Assembly (NCBI GenBank): GCA_004151065.3
Contig: NWUY0300004017.1
Coordinates: forward strand, 100,628-124,720
DNA length: 24,093 nt
Reading direction: 5' to 3'
DNA from: Larix sibirica
Lineage: Eukaryota > Streptophyta > Pinopsida > Pinales > Pinaceae
Made by a program: the position numbers and the translations under genes. A model generated the notes under the pieces. The model saw nothing but the letters and a program-made list of their open reading frames with translations. It was not told where the DNA came from and made no database searches. Shown piece by piece: positions 10,118-19,079 of this stretch. Position 1 is the stretch's first letter. Every line of letters starts with the position of its first letter.

Positions 10118-11089
10118 AGAGACCCGTGGGAACACCATTAAGGAGAATGGACGAGAATGAAGAGGAGACCAAATTCATAATCCAACTGATCCACGCTCTG
10201 AAAACCAAAAGCTTGCAGCATTGCTCTCATAAATTGCCAATTTAATTTATCATAAGCTTTGGCAATATCAGTTTTAACATCATCCCTCAGGGATCTTTTC
10301 TTTTTTGAGAGAGTGCAGGACCTCGTGAATCAAGATTATACCATCCATAATCTGCCTCCCTCCACAAACCCTGATCTGTTCAGGAGAAATGATGGAGGCA
10401 AGATTGGTTTTAGGCGATTAGCAATGACCTTCGTAACAATCTTTATATGTCACAGGGGAATCAACTCCATCAGTCTTGGGGATGAGGGTAAGAAAAGTAG
10501 CGTTAAAAGCAGGAAGGATTTTCCAGAGCATCGGGAAGACTCCACAATCTGCCACACCTCCACCTTCACCAGATCCCAAAAATAATGAAAGAAATTGGTA
10601 GTAAAACCATCAGGACCAGGGGCTTTTCCATCCGCCATTTGAAAACAAGCTTCCTCAACCTCTTCCATGGAAATAGGTCGTAGAAGGAGGTCATTATGCT
10701 CCTGAGTCACCAGGGATGGAATGTTCGAGTTATTAACTCAATATCTCTTCGTCTCTCCACCACATTTTCATTCATGATGTCCTGGAAGAATGATCAGTTC
10801 ACCTTCAATCTCCTCCCTGGTCTCCAATCTATCCCTTCCCTATTCTTGAGTTTAAGGATTTGTTTTGCTGACGATGCTGAATTGCAGAGCGGTGGAAGAA
10901 TTTTGTTTGCGTTCACCATCCTATAGCCAATTCACTCTCCTTCTGTCGCCATAGACTCCTCTTGTTTTTCCCTTTCCATGATTTTATTATGCACAGAATT
11001 TCCTCCCTCTGCAGCTCTGGAGTATAGCCCGAAAGCATTCCCATCTTTGGATCTCCTCCCACGGGCTTCAAGGGTCGTTATCTCAAAGA
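10118..11089 (-). repeat. About 1 kb duplicated ORF2 segment, copy B (more decayed)
   Basis: This second version of the linker and N-terminal RT is 972 bases, about 59 shorter than copy A because of many small deletions. Its longest open part, 10710 to 10450, reads EEVEEACFQMADGKAPGPDG and keeps the usual PDG that copy A has lost. Elsewhere it is frameshifted every few tens of codons. It continues without a break into the endonuclease region to the right, so it belongs with that side of the element. Confidence 0.82.
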
Positions 11090-11141
11090 TGTTCCCAAAC
11101 TTCCTCTTTGTTCCACTTCTTGATTTTAGCTTTAAGTGCTT

Positions 11142-11990
11142 TCAATTTCTGTTGGAATTTGTACATGCTTTGGCCCTCTCCTGTGTCCAACTCCCCCCAC
11201 CATTGAGAGACTTTCTCTTTGAAACTCCGGGTGACTCAACCAAACTGCTCAAAGCGAAAGGGTTTTTTAAATTGGATCCCAAACCACTCCACCACAGTTC
11301 AATGGACCAATGATCAGATCCCGGAGCCGGGAGAATGGAGGAAGCAATTTCACTCCAGACTCCATCACCGATTCCGAACCAGAAAACGGTCCAGACGAGA
11401 AGCAATGTGGCGTCTCCCTGCCTCTTATTGTTCCAAGTGAATTGACCATCACCCGGGACCACATCTACCAGTTTCAGCTGCTCAATAGTGTCCCTGAAGC
11501 GGACACATTCCTCATCCAGACGTCTCCTTCCCCCTTTCTTTTCTTCTAATGAAGAAATGAGGTTGAAGTCCCCTCCCACAATCCAATGCCCCCTCACCAA
11601 TTCCCCCACCAGCAGAGAGAGTCTAAAAAGGAGGACTTAGCTCCCTGGGTGATGGGGACCATAGACATTAGTGATGATACCAGAAACCCTGAACCCAATG
11701 ACCTGGAACTCAGCGAAAGGAAGCACTGATTCCCAAAAAACCCGATAGGACTAATTTTGTCAGGATCCCAGAGAATGCCTAGCCCTCCACGAAACCCTTC
11801 GCATCAATCCCCATTACTTCACAATTTCTCCAGATCTTTTTACACTTCTCCTGCAGCTTAAGAACCGTGCACTTTGTTTCTTGAAGAAACACGACTGCGG
11901 GATTTGTCTTCTTAATCTTCTTCCTAAGAGTTTTAGATTTTTGCTGGCCGTTAAGCCCTCTTATATTCCAGGAAATCAATCTTCATTAAA
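11142..11990 (-). pseudogene. LINE A ORF2, apurinic endonuclease domain, frameshifted
   Basis: The minus-strand frame starts with ISWNIRGLNGQQKSKTLRKK, then VVFLQETKC, the opening of L1 endonucleases with Asn and the metal-binding Glu. Mixed frames then give GLGILWDPDKI and an ITNVYGP block. The frame 11609 to 11142 reads GHWIVGGDFNLISSLEEKKG, then FTWNNKRQGD and SDHWSIEL, the conserved late catalytic Asp-His motif. The domain nicks target DNA before reverse transcription. The expected ORF2 ATG (about 11990) is out of frame because of one extra T soon after it. At least three further frameshifts lie between 11610 and 11780. Confidence 0.85.
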
Positions 11991-12000
11991 AAAGGAAAAA

Positions 12001-13383
12001 TTACAGACCTAGGGCCGCCCTAATAGTAGGGTACTGGCCAGATTCCACCAATTTCAGACCTACAGCACGATCCTTTGCCTGATTAGACTTTCCGACCCAG
12101 CTTCTTGGTACTTTCCTGTGCTTCCTCTTACAGTCCTTTTGAGATCCAGGGCTGATCCCCAGCCGATTAGGTTCTCTGGCTTTTAGAATGGCTTCCTTCA
12201 AGAGGATCACCTGTTCTTGAGGGACATAACCTTTTTTAGGGTCTCCACACGCTTGTTCAATCCCATCTAGATCCAAGTCTCCTATATCCATTTCTTCAGT
12301 TTCCTCATCGGCAACATCCCCGATGACAGCCATAATTGTCTCTCGATGGCTGCGAGTTAGGACTGGGGGGCGCAAGAGCTCTTGGTTTTGACTGTCTGGT
12401 GGTTCCTGGGGAGGATCAGAGTTATTTTCCTCCTCCTTTCTTTTAGCACATCAAAAGAGTTAGACGTCATGATCTTCTTGGCTCCTTCCATGGCTTCTTG
12501 TTTCCTCCCACCCCGCTTTCTGTCTGCACCTTGGTAAAACCCGGATCCTCACTCACCTCAGCCTTCTTGGGGGAGGGTTTAGGGTTGTTCATAGGGAAAT
12601 CCCTGAATAAGTGGCCATGCTCATGACATCTGCGACATCGGAATGGGATCTATGGGATCTGTTCATAATCTAGGGTTTGGACCCATTCCTCATCCTCCCA
12701 CATCAACTTAATAGCCTCGGCAACTCCCTCGATAGATCCATATAACACAGATCCGGGCATAGGCCTGTATATCGTGGGCTTTGTCTGTTCGAGATTTTGA
12801 CGAAGGTGCCCAGATTGTTCCCTATTCTTCTAGAATCTCAGCTTCCCAGTATTCAGTAGGAAGGGAGTATAGTCTATCCAAACAGGGCGATCTTCATGTC
12901 TTCTTTTTCGGGGCAGAACTTTTCTTTCCATGGTCCAAAAACAAGCCAGCAGAGTAAAAGAAATAGGGCCCCCATCAAGAACCCTATTCGATCATCCAGG
13001 TTATGAAAGTGATCGTGAAGAAACCCTTCGACCAAGTTGAAGATCATAATGACCTTTAGGTTTCCAGGTGGAGTTAATCCACCAGATCAGAGACTTTTCA
13101 GAGGGTAAAACCCCAACGAACTTCCCAATGAGAGCATGGTCCTGCATCTTCTGAATCCTGTCTCTCAGCGTATTGGATCTGATACCATCGAAGGGGATAA
13201 TCGAAGCTTTGGGTATGCATTGACCCAGCTTACCACCCGCCGAAGGAGAAACAGATCTCGTCTCCTGCACCTTTTTTCCAACACCACCCAATCCATCTAC
13301 CGGGATCAGAATCTCGCCTACATGAAAATATGAATGAGAAGAACCTTGGGGGGCTGAGAGGCTCCCCCCGCAGAAGCATCCAT
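12001..13383 (-). pseudogene. LINE A ORF1: DUF4283-like domain and zinc knuckle, broken
   Basis: The likely start is ATG 13383 (MDASAGGASQPP), followed by a frameshift in a C run. Next come HALIGKFVGVLPSEKSLIWW and HYDLQLG, then in another frame SKGFFTITF and a GPYFF/AGLF-like stretch, together a DUF4283-like fold. Downstream are EEWVQTLDYE-like codons and FRCRRCHEHGHLFRDFPMN, a zinc knuckle (Cys 12635-12637, Cys 12626-12628, His 12611-12613). Its last Cys is replaced by Phe (12596-12598). The C-terminal part 12375 to 12001 is acidic then basic (EEMDIGDLDLDG, later KRKHRKVPRSWVGKS) and ends LKLVESGQYPTIRAALGL. ORF1 proteins bind the LINE RNA. The copy is broken by five or more frame changes. 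Confidence 0.75.
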
Positions 13384-13446
13384 GATTTGTCGTCAATCCT
13401 CCCACCTGCAGAAAGCTCCGAAAACCCTAGCTCAACCCTACTCAAC

Positions 13447-13900
13447 TTATATTGTAGTTATATAGCTCATGAACCACCTAATAAAAGAATATTCAAAGCC
13501 TCGATGAGTCATCAGTAGCCTTAGATATAACCAACTTACTCTATCATAGGCTATTGAAAGATCTATCTTTAGCACGACCCCTTTCAACTTCTTTGTTTTT
13601 AAACTGTGCAGTCCCTCTTGGGAAACCCCAATAGCTTCATGAATCTGTCTTCCTTCCAATAATCCAAACTGTTCGCTTGAGATGACCTTTCTGGCTATGA
13701 TTTTTGCCACTACCTTATAGGTAATGTTGCATAAAGAGATCAGACTAAATTCCTCCATCGAGATTGGATGATTAGTTTTTGGAATGAGGGAAATAAAGGT
13801 GGAGTTTAGAGGAGAGTGCATAAAACCATTTGATATGGAATCGTCAACAAGCCTCAAAAGGTCCTAACCAATAGTATCATATAAATCCAGAAAGAATTCA
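13447..13900 (-). pseudogene. LINE B ORF2, N-terminal half of the reverse transcriptase
   Basis: The frame 13857 to 13447 reads STFISLIPKTNHPISMEEFS, then LISLCNITYKVVAKIIARK, SEQFGLLEGRQIHEAI and motif A LKIDLSIAYDRVSW with its catalytic Asp. It ends RWFMSYITTI. Just upstream (to about 13950) another frame gives ILGPDGWMIEFFLDLYD, the PDG block. The DD active site and everything after it are missing because of truncation at the LINE A boundary. Confidence 0.85.
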
Positions 13901-14600
13901 ATCATCCATCCATCCGGACCAAGGATTTTTTCTTTTTAAAAACTATGCAAAGTCTCCTTTAATTCCTCTTCTATTACTTCCTCCATCAAATCTCTGTTAT
14001 CTTCCGGAGTTACAAAATCCGAGAAAAACTAGGATAACAAATTACTTCTGCAATAGACACTCATTCATCCGCCTTGAAAAGAGTCTGGAAGTGGGTTTTT
14101 CCCATATTTTCTAGTCCTTCAAAGGAGGAAACAACTTCACTATTGTGATCTTTTAATCCCCATATGGTATTTTGTATTTTCCTATTTTTTGCAAAGGCTT
14201 GAAATAATTCTTTGTTTTCATCCCCACTCTCTAGCCAAATAGCCCTACTTTTCAATCTCCAAATTTCCTTATGTTCCTTAAGTAGTTGCCTTCTTTTGTT
14301 TTCCAGACCTCCCAGTCATTCCTTGGTTTCACAGGAGGAATAACCCCATCCATCCTCCTCAAGCAATGATTGAATTTCCATTTGAACCAACTTCAGCTCC
14401 TGATCATCCTTTATTTTTTTGTTTTTTGCCCACTCCTAAACCTTCTTCTTAATTGACAATAGGTTTTATGCAAAGTGTAGTGCTGCAGGTCCCCCCTCAT
14501 CAAGGCTATAAGGAATCCAAGAAGATTTTATCAGGTTTGTAAAGTCCTCATCTTTCAGCCAGGATGCACAAAAATTGAAAGGAATGGCAGGCTTCCTTAT
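13901..14600 (-). pseudogene. LINE B ORF2, linker region, broken
   Basis: The frame 14255 to 14061 reads KSRAIWLESGDENKELFQAF, then AKNRKIQNTIWGLKD and FQTLFKADE. This is the W-L-x-x-G-D-x-N-x-x-x-F block that precedes the RT in plant LINEs. Flanking parts are readable in other frames (EEVIEEELKETLHSF upstream of the RT), separated by stops. Confidence 0.7.
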
Positions 14601-15313
14601 ACCCCCTTGCATCTCCAGAAGAAAAAAAAAAATGGATAGTGATATGATTCTCCACCCGAGTCCACCCACTGCTTGAACATTAAGTTTTGTTCCATCAGAC
14701 TTTCTACCACTAGGAAACGATCTAGCCTTTTTGCAATTCTGTTGTCCCCCGTTCTTTTATTTGTCCATGTAGGACTCATCTTCACTAGGTCAACATCCAA
14801 AAGCATTCCTTCCCATAATTTTCGCTCAAAGAACCCTGCTAGTGGATCAATCCTTACCCTTGGTCCCCATATTTCATGAGAACCCAAGGTGTAATTCAGA
14901 TTACCTCCCATTATAACATTATAAGTTTTGATGAAGGATTTATAGCAAATAGAATCCCAAAAAGACACCCGCTCCTCATAGGGACCATATATATTCATAA
15001 TGATGAAATTTTTATCCAATTCTGCCGAAAATATCTCCATCCCTAACCTAGACTTGAAGCTCCACGAATTATGTGCCTTAACGAAATTTGGGTTCCATCC
15101 CACAACCAAACCTCCAGAGAGGCATCTCACATCCTAAGCAATAAATTCCATGTTCTTTAGAGTATTCTTTAAAAGGATTATGCCAACATTGCCTTTTCCC
15201 ATGGTTTCTTGAAGCAAGATAATCTTTGGTTGGTGAATTTGTACCAACCTCCTAAGTGCAATTTTTTTCATGTGACTTGCCAAACCCCTGTAGTTAAAAG
15301 ATAGACATTTCAT
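14597..15313 (-). pseudogene. LINE B ORF2, endonuclease domain
   Basis: ATG 15313 opens MKCLSFNYRGLASHMKKIAL, then PKIILLQETMG with the metal-binding Glu. One in-frame TAG at about 15135 interrupts it. The 177-codon frame from 15130 then reads CLSGGLVVGWNPN, IIMNIYGPYEE, VIMGGNLNYTLGSHEIWGP, SPTWTNKRTGD and KRLDRFLV. The usual G-G-D-L-N is G-G-N-L-N and the final S-D-H is S-Y-H, so two catalytic Asp are lost. A run of A (plus-strand, 14621-14631) follows and the frame is lost there. Confidence 0.85.
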
Positions 15314-15485
15314 GGTGAAACCCCTTCTAAGGCTTTCACTGCTCCAAGTGCCCCGAGAATGGATTTTTTTTCCAACTAATTGTTCCTTTCATGCTCGGTT
15401 CTGTGCATAGGAGAGTAAAGTAGGTCTTACGCAACCTCTCCCTTTAATGCTACCAGAAGGGTTCTTCCCCAACCCTGTGTGATTT

Positions 15486-15831
15486 TATAGAAGACCAAAT
15501 AGATTAGGGATTTCCCTATTTTTGAGGTGGAAACTTTGCATTATAAACTTGTGATCCAAATAACTTATTAGTTGTTCCCAAATTTCTCTTGATCCTATAG
15601 ACAAATTAATATGGTAAAGTTGAGTATTAAAAATTCCTAAACTAATCACTGATTTTGTCTTTTCATTTCTTGATGTCCATTCAACAAATTTATCATATTA
15701 TGTAGAATTGGTTTATATTCCACTTATTATAACCCACACATTTAGTGAATTAAATGTAAATAGAGTTTTACTTTATATGTATGAAAATTTCTTCCATTAA
15801 ATTTCTCGAAATTCATTGTATGTGTTTCCAT
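15486..15831 (-). pseudogene. Copia-type gag, N-terminal fragment
   Basis: An ATG at 15831 reads METHTMNFEKFNGRNFIHIK, the F-x-K-F-D/N-G-x-N-F opening of copia gag, where W-K usually follows. After frame changes, FVEWTSRNEKTKSVISLGIF, then LYHINLSIGSREIWEQLISY and FIMQSFHLKNREIP follow. These fit the gag core pattern W-x-x-x-x-x-K-(A/S)-x-x-x-I, then SA-K-E-x-W-x-x-L and L-x-x-L. The gag protein would form the particle that packages element RNA. The C-terminal zinc knuckle is missing because of the LINE B junction. Confidence 0.55.
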
Positions 15832-16589
15832 TTTTTTAAAGAATAAAAATGCCCTATTGAATGAACTTCCAAAATTTCAAATTTATAAAAAAATTAATCT
15901 ACACAAGCCTAGGGTATGTTCATCAAATTTTGTTATCCATTACCAAGGCACATTTCTACACAACTATTTTTTTTCATCACAATTAGGACAAGTTTTATTC
16001 TCTATACAAATGTCTTGTCGTTGTGCTAAAAGAGCACACTACTTGCTATGTTTTTTCTTTGCTAGTAAACACAATTATGGTGTAAATTTTGTTGTGTATT
16101 CTTGACCTTTTGAACCTCTACATCTTCTCATTGTACATTTGTGTCTCCTCTCCCCTATGCATCATGTGTGTCCTATTTGTGCATGTCTTTCAATCTCCTC
16201 TCCTCGGTGTTGCACATTATCTTCTTTTCTCCTCTCCTTTGCATTGCACATCTTGTTGTCCCCTATTCCACTGTTTGTGTTCTCCTCTTTTCTACATGCA
16301 CGCTCAATGTTCCTATTTCATATGATATGTTGTTTTTGTGTATGGTTTGGATCATAGAGATGCAAGTGTTGCATGTGAGTAGGCCTCCTATTTTAATTTA
16401 TCTACTCTTTGTCCTCACAAAAATATCAAAATTCTGTAAAGTTTGTACTTCAGATATTAAAAAAAATCACTTAAAAAAAGAATTGATGTTCTTCTCTCTC
16501 CTTATAAATATTTCCATGAGATTAGCTGAGCAAATAACTCCATTCTCAATTGCATGCTTTATGCTCTCTGGATTCCAACCTTGGGTATC

Positions 16590-16601
16590 ACTCTGATACT
16601 A
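16590..16601 (-). promoter_or_regulatory. Primer-binding site, initiator tRNA-Met type
   Basis: The minus strand reads TAGTATCAGAGT, which matches the usual plant copia primer site TGGTATCAGAGC at 10 of 12 bases. It lies directly next to the LTR end, as expected, and sets the orientation and the LTR boundary. Confidence 0.65.
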
Positions 16602-16866
16602 GTAGAAAAATAAAAATATGCATTAACAAGATATGTGGATATAATGATTTATTAGAAATAGAGCCATTGATACAATGAGGTGGAACACCTTTTATTCATA
16701 CTCTATACATAAATAGTTGCATTATTTAACTGGCTTCACTACCATCACTTAATTCTACTAACAATTTACTAACACATAGTTGGTCACTTAAAATGTATGT
16801 GGCCTTTAATACATACCAGTTTTATTTTATTAAACTTTACTTATAGTATTGGAGTGTTAATAGTCC
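16602..16866 (-). repeat. Copia 5' LTR (single copy in the window)
   Basis: The minus strand begins near GGACTATTAACACTCC and ends TTTTTCTAC beside the primer site, about 265 bases. It holds a TATA-like CTATTTATGTATAGAG (plus strand 16701-16716) and an AATAAA-type signal (plus strand 16648-16653) about 50 bases further on, the normal promoter and polyadenylation order of an LTR. The exact TG...CA ends are not preserved, so the limits are approximate. Confidence 0.5.
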
Positions 16867-17124
16867 AAAAATTATAGAAGATGATATACTAAAACCAATG
16901 CAATGAGCACATAATCATATTTATAAGAAAATGTATGTAACTGCTAGCATTATGAAAGAGTGCCACAATTTGTAGTATGCCATGAAAGGGCAATCTCTGT
17001 GATGCAAAAATGCACTTTGTACGGCACAATGTATGCATATGAATAATATTATCATGAAATTGAATATGAGGAGGTTCATTAACATTGCAAATACTCAAGG
17101 GGTGGCAAGTGCAGGGGGAAGGGG

Positions 17125-17587
17125 GAATTGGGATTGACAACTAATAACCAAACATAGATACATGCATTATACATTGGACTAACTTTTCTTTTTACTAGAA
17201 ATATTAAGAATGTTATGGTGTTTGAGAACTCATCATTGGTCATTGGCCACGTTAGAAAGGCTAGAGTCAAAAGTGGATCATCATTATCTCGAATGATGGA
17301 AAGAATCAACGCACTCCTCCAAAACAGTGGTAGGTGTAGTAGGGATATACTTCTTCACTTCAAAGGACTTCCTGTAACGACATATACATGCGAATTGGGA
17401 CTTACAATTACCAGCTAAATGAAGATACATGCATTATATATTGGACTAACTTTTCTTTGTGCTAGAAAGATTAAACCTGTTATGGTGTTTATGAACTCAT
17501 AATTGGTTGTTGGGTAGGTTAGAAAGGCTAGAGTCAAAAGAGGATCATCATGATCTTGGATGATGGAAAGAATCAACACACTCCTTC
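17125..17587 (+). repeat. Two-copy tandem duplication, period about 267 bp
   Basis: Bases 17125-17322 and 17392-17587 align along their length. Shared blocks include GAATTGGGA at 17125 and 17392, GATACATGCATTATA, ATTGGACTAACTTTTCTTT, GTTAGAAAGGCTAGAGTCAA and ATGGAAAGAATCAAC. Only the first unit has the extra spacer 17323-17391. Differences are mostly substitutions. No coding role is evident; antisense open frames (17079-17309 and 17415-17600) simply mirror the two units. Confidence 0.8.
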
Positions 17588-18178
17588 CCTCATTTGACAC
17601 AATTGAGTTAGTTCACATTCAACGAGCATGCAACATAGACGAATCATTTGACTAATGAAGTAATGTATTTGAATAAAGGGATATTAATAAAAAATGGGGG
17701 TGACCTCAAAATTTTATTATCCCGTAGGAACTCTTTCAACACGGCTCATTTATGTCCTTGCAAGGCATGGGTTGGTAATCACAAGACATTTTTTCTTGGA
17801 GGGGGCTTCAAGATGGGGCCTTAACTCCCCTTCGAACCCTCATATAATTCTCACACTTAAAACTTCAATGGTTTGGCTGGAGCCTTAAGTTGATAAGATT
17901 TCTCAATCTAGGTGGGATTTTTTATGGGTAGGACTATGGCTATTGGATGCTAGTCGAGATTGAATTAGAGATTTTTTCCTTGGTGTGTTTCATTGCTTCA
18001 ATGTATGGTCTTTGCGTTGGAAAAAATTTCGACTAGTCCCGTGGTGACTATGGTTTGGGCTTGCTTTGGAAGACATTATTCTTCATTGGCGCCTTCAAAC
18101 AATGTAAATACATAACTTTTAATCAATGTTATCAATCAATGGTTGGGTTTCTTGGACCCACCTATGTGTAGGCTCATC
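17588..18178. other. Unannotated stretch
   Basis: A 64-codon plus-strand frame at 17694-17888 and weak open frames to about 18060 show no motif I recognise. No repeat or RNA gene was seen. Confidence 0.35.
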
Positions 18179-18532
18179 ATGGCCGATTCTAATTCTCTTG
18201 GGATTTGTGATGGTGATGGGGTTCATAAAGAAATCTGAAAGGTTTTGAGGCATTTGGATAACCAACTAGATGGCCTACATAAGGAAATTTCTTACTTATT
18301 ACTTAGATGAAGAGTCAATTGAAGAAGCAGGAATACCTTGAAGCACAAATCAGTGAGCAAAAACATAGAATTCATAAGCCAGTATGTGACATGGATATGC
18401 AATACAACATCATTTTGGGCTTTTTCCATAGATTGCAATCACTAGTGGTGCATACATCTGCATCTAAAAGCTTAGTAAAGGATAATTTGGTTGAAGAAAT
18501 TATGGTACAACAACTTGGAAAGGAATTAGAGA
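18179..18532 (+). pseudogene. Unrecognised coding-like remnant with a helical heptad pattern
   Basis: From ATG 18179 one frame reads MADSNSLGICDGDGVHKEI, a stop, then VLRHLDNQLDGLHKEISYLL, with Leu spaced as in a coiled coil. A frame change near 18300 leads to MKSQLKKQEYLEAQISEQKH and, later, LVKDNLVEEIMVQQLGKELE. Polar, K/E/Q-rich helices like this occur at the start of some retroelement gag proteins, but I do not recognise the family. The remnant ends at the T-rich tract at 18533. Confidence 0.3.
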
Positions 18533-18720
18533 TTTATTTTTTATTTATTTTTTATTTTTTTTATTTTTTTTCCAGTGTGGTTCACGCCCGAATATTAGGT
18601 CACTATATCCACGGAGAAGCAATCCAAGGGGCCCACCCAACGGGGCCTCACCTTGTTAGGTTATTTTGGAAACTATCCCTGGCACCAAACTTGGGTTCNG
18701 ATTCCTTCGAATAGCAGGAA
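18533..18720 (-). mobile_element. Small retroposon-like remnant with an A-rich tail
   Basis: The plus-strand tract 18533-18571 is T with a few A, which on the minus strand is an A-rich tail. It follows a GC-richer body (18575-18720) unlike the AT-rich surroundings. The body also contains, on the plus strand, GGGTTC, an N at 18699, then GATTCC. Without the N this would match the tRNA-type B-box pattern GGTTCGANTCC. The strand of that box is opposite to that of the tail, so a simple SINE model does not fit both. Confidence 0.3.
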
Positions 18721-18748
18721 GGTGATTAATTTCTCGATGGATAAAAAA

Positions 18749-18840
18749 AACAAACTGAAATTTTATTTTGATGGATGTAGCCCTCTAACAAATGGTGAAC
18801 CATCTTTTAAAAAAAGAACAAACTGAAATTTTATTTTGAA
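18749..18840 (+). repeat. 23-base direct repeat
   Basis: AACAAACTGAAATTTTATTT, continuing TGA, occurs at 18749-18771 and again identically at 18818-18840, 69 bases apart. The spacer contains CCCTCTAACAAATGGTGAACC. It could be a local duplication near the unresolved base 18699. Confidence 0.75.
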
Positions 18841-18929
18841 TTGAAACATTCCCTCGTCACCTTGACGAAAAAATGGGCAAATCTGAAGAGAGCCGCTTGT
18901 GATCATATTTAGTAGCATGCATACTCTTA

Positions 18930-18974
18930 TAGGAAGGGAGGCGGGAACTGGCTTTCATTAGGAAGGGAGGCGGG
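18930..18974 (+). repeat. 16-base direct repeat
   Basis: TAGGAAGGGAGGCGGG occurs at 18930-18945 and at 18959-18974, 29 bases apart, followed in each case by a variant of ACTGGC/ATTGGC. The second is followed by a doubled ATTGGCCC. It is a small local GC-rich duplication. Confidence 0.75.
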
Positions 18975-19079
18975 CATTGGCCCATTGGCCCATGACCCGA
19001 CAACCTTCCGGTGTAGCAACCAACCTAGATTTATTACAAATTTGGACGCACATAGCATTAATACCATAGGTAGAGAACT

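Larger units (their letters stand above)
5336..13445 (-). mobile_element. LINE A: L1-type non-LTR retrotransposon with RNase H, decayed
   Basis: On the minus strand the order is ORF1 (13383 to about 12001), then ORF2 (about 11990 to 6730) with endonuclease, linker, reverse transcriptase, zf-RVT and RNase H, then about 1.4 kb of 3' region, then a 13-base poly(A) (plus-strand T run 5336-5348). This is the standard architecture of plant L1 elements that carry an added RNase H. Total length is 8.1 kb. Removing the internal duplication (about 1 kb) gives about 7.1 kb and an ORF2 of about 1,400 codons, a normal size. Frameshifts and stops are frequent in ORF1, the endonuclease and the second duplicate, and rarer from the RT to RNase H. 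I found no target-site duplication: the bases past the poly(A) do not recur beyond 13445. The 5' limit is taken where the LINE B reading frame ends. Confidence 0.85.
13446..15480 (-). mobile_element. LINE B: second L1-type element of a different lineage, 3' truncated
   Basis: A minus-strand ORF2 starts at ATG 15313 and carries endonuclease, linker and half an RT, then stops abruptly at about 13447 in the block FMSYITTI, before the active-site DD. The sequence that follows on the minus strand is the LINE A 5' end. The opening MKCLSFNYRGLASHMKKIAL differs from the ISWNIRGLN type of LINE A and LINE C, so this is another lineage. The short stretch 15313-15480 is taken as its 5' part because a copia gag frame ends there. 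Confidence 0.8.
15481..16866 (-). mobile_element. Ty1/copia LTR retrotransposon, 5' end only
   Basis: Read on the minus strand the order is an LTR (16866-16602), a primer-binding site (16601-16590), about 760 bases of leader, then the start of a gag gene (15831 to about 15490). The gag frame stops where LINE B begins. No protease, integrase, RT or second LTR is present. Open plus-strand frames inside the leader (16089-16596) are antisense and show no domain. Confidence 0.6.

Noticed and set aside
5336-13500. Target-site duplication for LINE A
   Set aside because: The bases next to the poly(A) (CTATTGGTACAA on the plus strand) do not recur just beyond 13445.
13136-13518. Plus-strand open frames over LINE A ORF1 start
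   Set aside because: They are antisense to ORF1 with its recognisable DUF4283-like start and share no motif with any family.
16141-16596. 151-codon plus-strand open frame, pyrimidine-rich start
   Set aside because: It is antisense to the copia leader, has no domain and overlaps the primer-binding site; likely chance.
18307-18714. 135-codon plus-strand open frame as one gene
   Set aside because: Its second half runs through a T-rich tract and a GC-rich remnant and contains the N; only the first part is coding-like.
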